DNA of 53,793 bases from Candidatus Gastranaerophilales bacterium (GCA_947584965.1 CANPWQ010000008.1:1-53793), one strand, 5' to 3'; positions 16,600 to 24,631 are shown, counted from the first letter of the stretch. Notes: generated by a model from the letters alone, not told the origin. Numbers and translations are program-made.

Positions 16600-18804
16600 A
16601 TGGAAGAAAATATATTCAGCGGGCTGGAAAAAATCTTAAGAGAACAAAACCGCTCGGAAGAAGATATACAGGAAATATATAAAGCATACAAATTCGCCGA
16701 AAAACTGCACGACGGACAATATCGTGTAAGTGAAGAGCCGTATATTATTCACCCTGTTGAAGTTGCCAAAATTCTTGCTACGCTTAAGGTGGATAAGCAT
16801 ACACTTATGGCTGCAATATTGCACGATACCATTGAAGATACAGGATTAACCGCGGAACAATTAGGTCAAGAGTTCGGTGAGGATGTCTTAAATCTGGTAT
16901 TGGGCGTAACAAAACTGGATAAATTTCAGTTTAAATCAAAAGAAGAACGTCAGGCAGAGAGTTTCCGCAGAATGTTCATCGCTATGGCAAAAGATGTAAG
17001 GGTTATATTTTTAAAACTTGCCGACAGACTGCATAATATGCGGACTCTTAATTATATGGCGCCAAATAAACAAATAAGAATAGCGCAGGAGACACTGGAT
17101 ATATTTGCACCGTTGGCAAACAGATTAGGTATCGGAAAAATAAAAGCGGAACTTGAAGATTTGTCTTTAAGATATCTTAATCCCGAAAAATATTTTGAAA
17201 TAGCTCAGCTTGTCGCACAAAAAAAAGTTGAACGTGAAAACACCGTTAAATTATTAATAGATGAAATATCCGAAAGTCTTAAAAAGAATGAGATTAAAGC
17301 TGAAATTACGGGCAGGGCAAAGCATTATTACAGTATTTACAAAAAAATGCAGCGGTTAAATGTTGCATTTAATGACCTTTATGACATTACCGCGGTAAGG
17401 GTAATAGTAGAAACGGAACGTCAATGTTATGAAGTTTTAGGTATTATCCATTCCCTGTTTAAACCAATCCCCGGCAGATTTAAAGATTATATAGCAATGC
17501 CAAAGGGTAACGGTTATAAATCATTACACACCTCAGTTATAGGACCTAAACAAAAACCGCTTGAAGTGCAAATAAGAACCGAAGAAATGCACAAGATTGC
17601 GGAATACGGTGTTGCCGCTCACTGGAAATATAAAGAATCAGGTTCAATTAAGGCAGCTTCGGAAGATGATATAAAATTCTCCTGGATGCACCAGATGATA
17701 GAACTTGAAAAAGAGGCTTCAAACGCTAATGAATTTGTAGAAAAAGTAAAACTCGATTTATTCGGTAATCAGGTATTTTGCTTCACACCAATGGGTGATA
17801 TTATTGATTTACCTTTAAATGCCACTCCTATTGATTTTGCATTCAGAATTCACTCGGAAGTCGGTTATAAAACAACAGGCGCCCTTATTAACGGAAGAAT
17901 TGCCCAGCTGGATACAAAATTGAAAAACGGCGATATCGTTGAATTATTTACCTCAAAAACAGGTGAACCAAAACTCCACTGGCTTAAATTCTGCGTAACA
18001 AAACAAGCTCAAACTAAAATAAGGCAATGGTTTAAGAAACATAATCGTGATGAAAATATTATCACGGGCAGAAGTATGCTTGAAACAGAAATTACAAAAG
18101 CTGCTTTTGACGAAAATATGAAAAACGGAGTTTTTGCGGAAATAGCAAAAACACTCAATTACATATCCGTTGATGACTTATTTGCCGCAATCGGTAACGG
18201 AGAAACAACCTTAAATAAAGTAACGGGCAGAATAAAAAAAGCTGAAGAACCTCAAAGCGATCAATTTGTATCAAATAAAAAGAAAAGCCAATATAAAGAT
18301 GAAATTGTAGGCTTAGAGGGAATGCTATACAGTTTTGCAAAATGCTGCAGTCCTGTTCCCGGGGAACATATTGTGGGCGTTGTAACCAGAGGCAAAGGGG
18401 TTTCCATACACCGTATTGACTGCCCGTCTTTGGATACCGTTCCCGAAGAAAGGTTAATGAACATAAGCTGGAGAAATAATGAAACTCCCAATAAAACTTA
18501 TGTTACATCAATAAGAATTAACTGCGTAGATAAAGTAGGTATGTTAAAAGATATACTTATTAAAGCTGCAGATTGCGGTACAAATATTACTTATGCCAAT
18601 GTTAAAACAAATTACGCAAAGAAAATCGGTATGATTGAACTCGGGGTTGAAGTTAACGGTATTGAAAATTTAACTGCCGTCATTAATGCATTTCAATCAC
18701 TTCCCGATGTGCATTCGGTTAAACGTATTCAAATGAACTCAAGAATTAAACCGCAAGGTGAACTTAAACAAAAAAATAAAGCAAAATCTAAAAATAAAAA
18801 ATAA
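16600..18804 (+). CDS. Bifunctional (p)ppGpp synthetase/hydrolase (Rel/SpoT)
   Basis: This long RSH enzyme makes and degrades the stringent-response alarmone. In 734 residues it shows an intact HD hydrolase domain (His51; ILHDTIEDTG with His75-Asp76; LADRLHNMRTL) and the synthetase domain (GRAKHYYSIYKKM, then RFKDYIAMPKGNGYKSLH at 293-310). These are followed by a TGS domain (about 395-455), a Cys-rich helical zone (KCCSPVPGEHIVG) and a C-terminal ACT domain (about 665-725). RFKD is the RxKD signature of bifunctional enzymes rather than the ExDD of synthetase-only RelA. It starts with no Shine-Dalgarno sequence, nine bases after a possible TAAAAT -10 box, so its leader may be very short. Confidence 0.95.
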   Translation: MEENIFSGLEKILREQNRSEEDIQEIYKAYKFAEKLHDGQYRVSEEPYIIHPVEVAKILATLKVDKHTLMAAILHDTIEDTGLTAEQLGQEFGEDVLNLVLGVTKLDKFQFKSKEERQAESFRRMFIAMAKDVRVIFLKLADRLHNMRTLNYMAPNKQIRIAQETLDIFAPLANRLGIGKIKAELEDLSLRYLNPEKYFEIAQLVAQKKVERENTVKLLIDEISESLKKNEIKAEITGRAKHYYSIYKKMQRLNVAFNDLYDITAVRVIVETERQCYEVLGIIHSLFKPIPGRFKDYIAMPKGNGYKSLHTSVIGPKQKPLEVQIRTEEMHKIAEYGVAAHWKYKESGSIKAASEDDIKFSWMHQMIELEKEASNANEFVEKVKLDLFGNQVFCFTPMGDIIDLPLNATPIDFAFRIHSEVGYKTTGALINGRIAQLDTKLKNGDIVELFTSKTGEPKLHWLKFCVTKQAQTKIRQWFKKHNRDENIITGRSMLETEITKAAFDENMKNGVFAEIAKTLNYISVDDLFAAIGNGETTLNKVTGRIKKAEEPQSDQFVSNKKKSQYKDEIVGLEGMLYSFAKCCSPVPGEHIVGVVTRGKGVSIHRIDCPSLDTVPEERLMNISWRNNETPNKTYVTSIRINCVDKVGMLKDILIKAADCGTNITYANVKTNYAKKIGMIELGVEVNGIENLTAVINAFQSLPDVHSVKRIQMNSRIKPQGELKQKNKAKSKNKK

Positions 18805-18805
18805 G

Positions 18806-19675
18806 TTATTTATTAAACAATAATTTTTCAAACTCTGTTAAGGCGTCAATTCCTACCAGTTGTTCCAATGCAGCACGGCTTTCCAAAAAATCAAGCTCCA
18901 ATTTTGCTTTGTTATCAATCGCGCTTCTGTAATAAGCATCAGCAACAAGCAATTGCTCCTCTGTTTTGTAAATTCCCGAATTATATCTTTCCTGCCGTTT
19001 TTTTAAATTTTCCTCCGTCATTGCAAGCAGCTTATAATTTGTCATATAGTCAAAATACAAATCAACAACTTTTTTCTGCATATTGTCAACTTTTGTGATA
19101 AGCACAATCATATCTGCATCGGTTACTTTTGTATATTTATAATTTAAATCTTTATCATTATATGACATTGAATTAAGTAAATGTCCGCTTACAAGCGCTG
19201 CCGTTGCACTGAACGGGTCGCCCAATCCGGCACCGGCTATTGAAGATACCGTTGAAAGCGGTCTTATTATTTTCTTTACTATTGTTTCATCAGGTTTATC
19301 CGCATCGGGATTTGAAAGTTTATAAAGTGCAAATTTTATTGTTTCGCTTCTTAATGCTGCACCTGCCCATAATATTTGTACATGCTCGAGCATTTCTTCT
19401 TTTTCAATAGTAAGAAGTTTTGATATTTCATTTGATAAATCTTTTAAAGAACTGTCTGCATAGGTTGAATTTTTTATATACTCTTTTTCGTAAGATGCAG
19501 TTTTTTCACTCTGTCTGCTTGCAACATCAGTAACTTTATATTCTTTTTCCAAATCATAAGTTACACCAAGCCGATATGCAGGATCTTTAGGGGTATTTAC
19601 CTCTTTTAATGTCTGCGCATTCGCCATTTGAGCCAAAATCATTACTATTGTTAATATGAATATGTATTTTTTCAT
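18806..19675 (-). CDS. Exported helical protein resembling a half TolC, paralog of the next gene
   Basis: The 289-residue protein has a signal peptide (MKKYIFILTIVMILAQMANA, cleavage near 20). The C-terminal 95 residues (about 195-280) look like the helical half of an outer-membrane efflux protein: LYFDYMTNYKLLAMTEENLK, a Gly turn (RYNSGIYKTEEQLL), then DAYYRSAIDNKAKLELDFL and ending LEQLVGIDAL. There is only one such helical hairpin and no clear barrel strands, so it is not a full TolC. The middle shares ILW...IKF..YKL and a Gly/Ala/Ser-rich segment with the upstream gene, showing tandem duplication. Its start overlaps the upstream stop by four bases (ATGA). Function unknown; probably periplasmic or envelope-associated. 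Confidence 0.65.
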   Translation of the reverse strand: MKKYIFILTIVMILAQMANAQTLKEVNTPKDPAYRLGVTYDLEKEYKVTDVASRQSEKTASYEKEYIKNSTYADSSLKDLSNEISKLLTIEKEEMLEHVQILWAGAALRSETIKFALYKLSNPDADKPDETIVKKIIRPLSTVSSIAGAGLGDPFSATAALVSGHLLNSMSYNDKDLNYKYTKVTDADMIVLITKVDNMQKKVVDLYFDYMTNYKLLAMTEENLKKRQERYNSGIYKTEEQLLVADAYYRSAIDNKAKLELDFLESRAALEQLVGIDALTEFEKLLFNK

Positions 19676-20547
19676 TTTTTATTTATTTTTTCCGTATTTA
19701 TTAATTGATTTTTAAGTGCATATTGGGATAATATCAAGCTGTCTACTGCCTTTTTCCCCGCAAGACGTTCAAGTGATAAATAATATTTTTTAGCTTCCTG
19801 CTCCTGTTTAAATTCCTGAAGCTGCATTTCCTCATAAAGCGCAGATGACACAACAAGCTCAGATAACTCATTTTTTTTCAGAGCCTCCGAATAATTTTTA
19901 TTATAAAGAATTATTCTTGAACGGGTATCTTTTAACTTATTTAATGCACCCTTATATTCATAATAAGAAGAAATTATTTTTTCCTGCAGTTCCTCAATAG
20001 TTCCCGCAAGCTGGATTAGTTCCGTATCCGTTATAGGAGGCGCCTGCCCTGCTGCCGATTCTTTATTTAAAAAGTTATTGGCAAGCCTTCCTGCCGAGAA
20101 TGAAGCAGATTGAAGCATTGCATTTGACCCCGTAAACATCGGGATAAAACTTGCTCCGTAGATTAATGATGATAAGCTCTTTGCCATTATGGAAGAGTGC
20201 AAACGGCGCTGAGATTCGGGTGTATTTAGTTTATTCATCGTAAACTTTATTAAAGTATTATTATCAATCGTTGCGCGCCATAAAAGCTCTATATCCTTTA
20301 TTTCCTCTTCTTTTTGAGCTCTGATTAATTCTTCAATTTCTTCGCGGTTATTTAATACAAGATTTTTATTTTTTAAATCTTTACTCTGATTTAATTTAAG
20401 TTCATTTTTTTCCGTAGGCTCAAGCCTTATAACTTCCTGCGCAAATACAAAATTGCACTGCCAAACAATACTCAGCAGAATAGTTATAATTAAATATTTT
20501 TTTACCTTTTTTGCGAACATAACTCTCACAACAAATTTATACCACAT
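19672..20547 (-). CDS. Exported helical protein resembling a half TolC, first of a tandem pair
   Basis: From the ATG at 20547 the protein has 291 residues. This start has AGGA seven bases upstream; in-frame starts at 20565 and 20520 are alternatives. A basic N-terminus and hydrophobic core (YLIITILLSIVWQCNFVFA, about 19-36) form a signal peptide. It aligns with the downstream gene: IELLWRATIDNNTLIKF against VQILWAGAALRSETIKF, a Gly/Ser/Ala-rich middle, then SSYYEYKGALNKLKDTRS and a closing SLERLAGKKAV, as in TolC helices. It begins within about 20 bases of the umuC stop, so both paralogs may be carried on the lexA-umuC transcript. Function not known. Confidence 0.65.
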   Translation of the reverse strand: MWYKFVVRVMFAKKVKKYLIITILLSIVWQCNFVFAQEVIRLEPTEKNELKLNQSKDLKNKNLVLNNREEIEELIRAQKEEEIKDIELLWRATIDNNTLIKFTMNKLNTPESQRRLHSSIMAKSLSSLIYGASFIPMFTGSNAMLQSASFSAGRLANNFLNKESAAGQAPPITDTELIQLAGTIEELQEKIISSYYEYKGALNKLKDTRSRIILYNKNYSEALKKNELSELVVSSALYEEMQLQEFKQEQEAKKYYLSLERLAGKKAVDSLILSQYALKNQLINTEKINKK

Positions 20548-20568
20548 AAACAATCCTGTTTCCATAAA

Positions 20569-21783
20569 TTAAAACGAGCGAAATTTCATTTCCCGTTTAT
20601 GCTTATCCCTTATTGATTTTAGTGCTGTATCGCCAGTCATAAGCGCACATTGTCCGTATTTATTTTCTATTTTATCCAACAGAAAAGCTATTTTTTGAGG
20701 TCTTTCATCATTTTGACTTTTAAATAATCCCAGCTGATTTATACTGCAATCTTCAAGCGAAAAAGCAAGCACTCCGCTTGAACGGTAGACAATACCCGAT
20801 TTATAAATTTTATCAAATAACTCTTTTACTGCTTTTATCATTGCTATTTCCGAATTTGTTTCATTTTCCAATTTTTTATCGGTATAATACACCCTAAAAT
20901 CCTTTGTGCGAAGCATAACAGCAATTGCAGAGGTCTTTAAATTATGCTCTCTAAGTTTTTTACATACATTATGAAGATGAAGCATTAACTCCGCATATAT
21001 ATAACTTTTATCCGATGAAAATTCGGGGAATGCCCTTGTTCTTTGGATTGATTTAGGTTTTTGAACTCCGCCCGTTAAAGGCATTACACTTACTCCAGAA
21101 AGTTCATACTTTAACTCCATTCCTTTTTTTCCGAATTTAATTTTATAAAAATTATCATTCTTTAACAATATTTCATGCGCATAAAATACCCCGAAAGCTC
21201 TAAGTGAACGGGCAATATTTCTGCCTATTCCCCATATTTCTTCAACGGGAATATTCTCAAGCTCATAAGGCGCTAAATGTTTTTCAATAAAATAAGTACC
21301 CGACATTGATTTTGCTTTATGCGTAGCAAGTTTAGCAAGCATTTTAGTCGGCGCAGCCCCGACAGAAACCTTTATTCCTATTTGACTTTCAATATCGGAT
21401 TTTATTTTTTTTATAAGGTCATCTATACTGAGATTAAATACTTTATCCGCACCCGTTGCATCTATAAATGCCTCGTCTATTGAATATACTTCTACGGTAT
21501 CCGAGTAATTTAAAAGCAATTGCATCATCCTTTGCGAGATATCATGATATAAAGTGAAATCCGCGCTTAAATAAATAACACCTTGAAATTGATTTTTAGC
21601 CATAAAATGAGGTATTCCCATAGGCACACCGAGTTTTTTTGCCTCGTTTGAACGCGCTATTACACATCCGTCATTGTTGCTTAAAACGCAAACAGGTTTA
21701 CCCGTAAGACTCGGGTTCATAAGCACCTCGCAGCCTGCAAAAAAATTATTTCCGTCTACATGTATAATTAATTTTTCTTTCAT
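20569..21783 (-). CDS. umuC: Y-family DNA polymerase, UmuC type
   Basis: UmuC-type polymerases copy past DNA lesions at the cost of mutation. The 404-residue protein has the palm metal residues (Asp10 in IIHVDGNNFFAG; SIDEAF with Asp103-Glu104), the UmuC-specific VLSNNDGCVIARSNEAKKLG (33-52), helix-hairpin-helix residues (VEEIWGIGRNIARSLRAFG) and a little-finger domain. I start at the ATG at 21783, with AAGG seven bases upstream, rather than a TTG six bases earlier. It lies 86 bases behind the lexA/umuD-like gene on the same strand and is very likely under the same SOS control. Confidence 0.93.
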   Translation of the reverse strand: MKEKLIIHVDGNNFFAGCEVLMNPSLTGKPVCVLSNNDGCVIARSNEAKKLGVPMGIPHFMAKNQFQGVIYLSADFTLYHDISQRMMQLLLNYSDTVEVYSIDEAFIDATGADKVFNLSIDDLIKKIKSDIESQIGIKVSVGAAPTKMLAKLATHKAKSMSGTYFIEKHLAPYELENIPVEEIWGIGRNIARSLRAFGVFYAHEILLKNDNFYKIKFGKKGMELKYELSGVSVMPLTGGVQKPKSIQRTRAFPEFSSDKSYIYAELMLHLHNVCKKLREHNLKTSAIAVMLRTKDFRVYYTDKKLENETNSEIAMIKAVKELFDKIYKSGIVYRSSGVLAFSLEDCSINQLGLFKSQNDERPQKIAFLLDKIENKYGQCALMTGDTALKSIRDKHKREMKFRSF

Positions 21784-21806
21784 AACCAAACCTTAAAAGA
21801 AATAAC

Positions 21807-21839
21807 GGCGGGCATTCAGGGAGGAATTACTTACCCGCC
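21807..21839. promoter_or_regulatory. GC-rich hairpin between lexA and umuC
   Basis: GGCGGG (21807-21812) pairs with CCCGCC (21834-21839) across a 21-base loop in the 86-base gap between the two SOS genes. On the plus strand it is followed by five Ts, but no plus-strand gene ends here. On the minus strand no T-run follows, so it may be an mRNA stability or attenuation element rather than a terminator. Confidence 0.4.
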
Positions 21840-21869
21840 TTTTTGAAGAATAAAAGTTATTTGAATAAT

Positions 21870-22445
21870 TTATAATTTTCTTACTATACCTTGCGCCTTG
21901 CCGAAGATAACAAGTTGTTCTTTCGGATACAAATTAGGATAATTAATGTTTGCAGGCTCAAGCCAAACTTTGCCGTCTTTATTTCTGTATGTTTTAAGAG
22001 TATAACCGCCGTCAATAAATGCGACTACAATATCTCCGTTTTTTGCCGTATTAGTTTTTTGAACAACAACTTTATCCCCGTCAAAAATACCTAAATCAAT
22101 CATAGAGTCACCCGATACCGTAAATAAAAAAGTAGAGGGGCTGTTTATATTAAAACTTTCATCAAGGGAAACTCTTTTTTCAACATAATCATCCGCAACG
22201 GAAGCAAACCCCGCTTTAACAGAGGAGGAAAATAACACAGCTCCGAATAAATCTTTATTAATATAAAATCTGTTATTTTTTTCATAAATAAGATTTTCTT
22301 CTTTAAGTTTATTAAAATACTGCCAAACAGAGTTTTTATGTTTAAAGCCAAACTCTTTAGCAATAATTTCAAAACTCGGCAATATTTCCTGCCCGTATAA
22401 TTCTTTCAATTTTTCAAAGAATGTTTTTTGTTTTTCCGTAAGCAT
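21870..22445 (-). CDS. lexA: LexA-type repressor with a UmuD-like peptidase half
   Basis: The 191-residue protein joins a winged-helix DNA-binding half (about 1-65; SFEIIAKEFGFKHKNSVWQY) to an S24 self-cleavage domain. The cleavage site is Ala78-Gly79 in VKAGFASVADDYVEKRV, and the Ser/Lys dyad is Ser114 (SGDSMID) and Lys151 (YTLKTY). The region around AGFASVADDYVEKRVSLDE is closer to UmuD (GFPSPAADYVE) than to classical LexA, so the protein may serve as SOS repressor and UmuD-like partner for the UmuC encoded next. The start codon lies six bases after a perfect -10 box, predicting a leaderless message, and the promoter carries an inverted-repeat operator. Confidence 0.85.
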   Translation of the reverse strand: MLTEKQKTFFEKLKELYGQEILPSFEIIAKEFGFKHKNSVWQYFNKLKEENLIYEKNNRFYINKDLFGAVLFSSSVKAGFASVADDYVEKRVSLDESFNINSPSTFLFTVSGDSMIDLGIFDGDKVVVQKTNTAKNGDIVVAFIDGGYTLKTYRNKDGKVWLEPANINYPNLYPKEQLVIFGKAQGIVRKL

Positions 22446-22451
22446 ATTTAT

Positions 22452-22480
22452 ATTATAGACATTTGTCTATAAAATGTCAA
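22452..22480 (-). promoter_or_regulatory. lexA promoter with embedded SOS operator
   Basis: On the minus strand the promoter is fully consensus: TTGACA, 17 bases, TATAAT, then ATAAAT and ATG. The inverted repeat TTATAGAC-ATTT-GTCTATAA (22453-22472) covers most of the spacer and the -10 box, so a bound dimer would block RNA polymerase. This fits LexA autoregulation. The motif differs from the E. coli CTG-N10-CAG box and from the Firmicute GAAC-N4-GTTC box. Confidence 0.75.
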
Positions 22481-22494
22481 GTATTAGTAAAATA

Positions 22495-22524
22495 TTGTAA
22501 AAAATAACAAATATAGTATATAAT
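22495..22524 (+). promoter_or_regulatory. yajQ promoter
   Basis: TTGTAA and TATAAT are separated by 18 bases, 26 bases upstream of the ATG at 22551, with AAAGGAG as ribosome-binding site. It is back to back with the lexA promoter. Confidence 0.5.
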
Positions 22525-22550
22525 TAATAAAAATAAAAAAGGAGTTTATT

Positions 22551-23051
22551 ATGGCAAAAGATTGCAGTTTTGATATCGTTTCAGAGTTTGATAAACAAGA
22601 GCTTGTTAACGCGGTTGACCAAGTTAAAAGAGAAATCGGCTCAAGATTTGACTTAAAAGGTTCTAATTCCGATGTAATACTTGACGCAGATAAAACAATT
22701 ACAATAACCACAAACGATGAAATGAAATTAAAAAATATCCTTGATATTCTGCAATCAAAGATGATTAAACGCTCTTTAAGCATAAAAATTCTTGACCCTC
22801 AACCTATCGAAAATGCCCTTGGCGGAAATGTCAGACAAGTTTTCAATTTAAAAAAAGGGTTAACACAAGAGCTTGCAAAAAAAATTGTTGCAGATATTAA
22901 AAATACAAAACTTAAGGTTCAAGCCTCCATTCAAGGCGAACAAGTTCGAGTATCCGGCAAGGATAAAGACGATTTACAATCTGTTATAAAAACTTTAAGA
23001 GCCAATGAAGAAATTTATAATCTGCCCTTACAATTCCAAAATTACAGATAG
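22551..23051 (+). CDS. YajQ family nucleotide-binding protein (DUF520)
   Basis: This 166-residue cytoplasmic protein matches YajQ along its length. It opens MAKDCSFDIVSEFDKQELVN, then has VKREIGSRFDLKGSNSDV, GGNVRQVFNLKKGLTQELAKKI, KVQASIQGEQVRVSGKDKDD and the ending YNLPLQFQNYR. Members bind nucleotides, including cyclic-di-GMP in some bacteria, and act in RNA or virulence regulation, so the role here is open. The next gene starts seven bases after its stop and shares its transcript. Confidence 0.93.
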   Translation: MAKDCSFDIVSEFDKQELVNAVDQVKREIGSRFDLKGSNSDVILDADKTITITTNDEMKLKNILDILQSKMIKRSLSIKILDPQPIENALGGNVRQVFNLKKGLTQELAKKIVADIKNTKLKVQASIQGEQVRVSGKDKDDLQSVIKTLRANEEIYNLPLQFQNYR

Positions 23052-23058
23052 GTGAAAT

Positions 23059-23568
23059 ATGAGAAAAAAAATATTTATAATTATTTATACATGTTTATTT
23101 CTTTTATCCATGCCTTTATATGGCGAGTCCGCGGGCGGATATAAAAAAAATCTGCAAATCGGTGTAAATGAAAACGGACAGACGGTAAAAGAATCCATTA
23201 CAATTTATGATGAGCCGAAAGCAGAAGAAGCTGTTCCGACTGAACAGGTTAATAATGACTATATATATGTAAACCCATACTACAACGGATATTACCCGAA
23301 CTATAATTATCCGACTTATTATCCGAATTATTATAACGGTTACGGAGGACGCTCTTACTACGGGTCTACCCCAATGGTATTTACCTATTCCCTAACCGGA
23401 ATAAAATATGATCCGTACGGAAGGGTAGTAAACCCCGGGACTCGCTATAATCCCCCGCCCCCGCCACCGCCGCCAAATCATCACAAACCTAATAACACAC
23501 CTCCTAATAATCCGTCACAAAGCGGTGCAGGTCATCATAACGGAGGAGCTCATCCAAACAGGCATTAA
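23059..23568 (+). CDS. Exported Tyr/Asn/Pro-rich low-complexity protein
   Basis: The 169-residue protein has a signal peptide (MRKKIFIIIYTCLFLLSMPL, cleavage around 22-24). A short ordered part (about 28-70) is followed by a Tyr/Asn/Pro/Gly-rich region (about 70-112, NPYYNGYYPNYNYPTYYP), an FTYSLTGIKYDPYGRVVNPG segment, eight consecutive prolines (about 133-140) and an Asn/His/Gly tail ending HPNRH. Composition suggests an extracellular or envelope structural or adhesive protein, and the His-rich tail might bind metal. No lipobox or sorting motif is visible. It follows yajQ closely and has its own strong terminator. Confidence 0.7.
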   Translation: MRKKIFIIIYTCLFLLSMPLYGESAGGYKKNLQIGVNENGQTVKESITIYDEPKAEEAVPTEQVNNDYIYVNPYYNGYYPNYNYPTYYPNYYNGYGGRSYYGSTPMVFTYSLTGIKYDPYGRVVNPGTRYNPPPPPPPPNHHKPNNTPPNNPSQSGAGHHNGGAHPNRH

Positions 23569-23597
23569 AAAAAGAGAACAGAAGTTCTCTTTTTTCT
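23567..23597. terminator. Bidirectional intrinsic terminator
   Basis: A 12-bp stem (23568-23579 with 23584-23595, core AGAGAAC/GTTCTCT) has an AGAA loop, with A-run and T-run flanks. It ends the yajQ unit and, read on the other strand, the rpsL-rpsG unit. It resembles the hairpin at 174-206. Confidence 0.85.
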
Positions 23598-23616
23598 TTT
23601 TATTATTATTTAGGAA

Positions 23617-24087
23617 TTAATATCTGTAATGAGCAAAAGCCTTATTTGCTTCAGCCATTTTGTGAGTATCTTCACGTTTTTTGCAAGCTGCGCCTGTTCC
23701 GTTAGATGCATCCATTAATTCATTTGTTAATTTTTCAACCATTGATTTACCGCTGCGTTTTTTTGCCGCTTCAATAATCCAAGTTGAACCTAACACCATA
23801 CCTCTATCTGCTTTAACTTCAAGAGGAACCTGATATGTAGAACCGCCAATTCTTCTGGCTTTTACTTCTAAAAGCGGTGTTGCATTTGTTAATGCTTTTT
23901 TAAATATTTCTAACGGTTCATCTTTTGATTTAGTTTTTAAGTTTTCCAAAGTTGAATAAAATATTCTTTCCGCAACTGATTTTTTACCGCGTCTCATTAA
24001 TCTGTTAATAAAGCCGGAAATATCTGTGCTATTATAAACAGCGTCGGGAGCGGGTATTCTTCTTGCGGGTTTACTGCGTCTTGACAT
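23617..24087 (-). CDS. rpsG: 30S ribosomal protein S7
   Basis: S7 nucleates assembly of the 30S head by binding the 3' domain of 16S rRNA. The 156-residue length is standard, with SRRSKPARRIPAPDAVYNST at the start, FINRLMRRGKKSVAERIFYS, NATPLLEVKARRIGGSTYQV and a C-terminal KMAEANKAFAHYRY. It lies 15 bases behind rpsL. No fusA or tufA follows; instead a bidirectional terminator closes the unit, so the str operon is cut to two genes here. Confidence 0.98.
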   Translation of the reverse strand: MSRRSKPARRIPAPDAVYNSTDISGFINRLMRRGKKSVAERIFYSTLENLKTKSKDEPLEIFKKALTNATPLLEVKARRIGGSTYQVPLEVKADRGMVLGSTWIIEAAKKRSGKSMVEKLTNELMDASNGTGAACKKREDTHKMAEANKAFAHYRY

Positions 24088-24102
24088 TATAAATCGCCTT
24101 TC

Positions 24103-24480
24103 TTATTTCTTTTTAGCTCTCTTAGCGCCGTATTTAGATCTTGATTTAGCTCTGTTTGCGACGCCTGCTGTATCTAATGTACCTCTAACAATGTGGTATC
24201 TTACACCTGGTAAATCCTTAACCCTGCCGCCTCTGATTAATACAACAGAGTGTTCTTGCAAATTGTGTCCGATACCGGGGATATATGAAGTAACTTCAAA
24301 TCCGTTCGTTAATCTTACCCTTGCTACTTTTCTCAAAGCGGAGTTTGGTTTTTTAGGGGTTGTTGTATAAACCCTTGTACAAACGCCTCTTCTTTGCGGG
24401 CAATTTGTTAACGCCGGCGATTTAGTCTTATCAGTTGTTCTTTTACGTTCTTTACGTACTAACTGTGCTATTGTTGGCAT
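24103..24480 (-). CDS. rpsL: 30S ribosomal protein S12
   Basis: S12 sits at the decoding centre. The 125-residue sequence has the family start [15 protein letters not shown], the streptomycin-region loop [18 protein letters not shown] with the wild-type-like Lys at the site mutated in resistant strains, and [26 protein letters not shown] precedes the start. It is transcribed from a roughly 130-base leader that is unusually G/C-rich for this genome. Confidence 0.98.
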   Translation of the reverse strand: MPTIAQLVRKERKRTTDKTKSPALTNCPQRRGVCTRVYTTTPKKPNSALRKVARVRLTNGFEVTSYIPGIGHNLQEHSVVLIRGGRVKDLPGVRYHIVRGTLDTAGVANRAKSRSKYGAKRAKKK

Positions 24481-24631
24481 GTTTTCTCCTTGTATAATTA
24501 CTTTTTGGCTCTATCCTCCTGCCGCCTCCTCGCCGTCACTCGGTTAGCGCCCGTGGTTCATTCAGCACAAACAAACCACTCTCTTTCTATCATATACACT
24601 TATTGATACTACAAGCATAATTCATTGTCAA
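24481..24631 (-). promoter_or_regulatory. rpsL promoter and structured 5' leader
   Basis: A TTGACA box (24626-24631) is followed after 17 bases by TATCAA. The transcript then contains a hairpin (GTGGTT/AACCAC, 24553-24558 with 24574-24579) and a G/C-rich stretch (24509-24556) in a genome that is otherwise strongly A/T-rich. This is a plausible binding site for autogenous control by a ribosomal protein (S7 or S12), but I do not recognise a known leader family. Confidence 0.45.
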
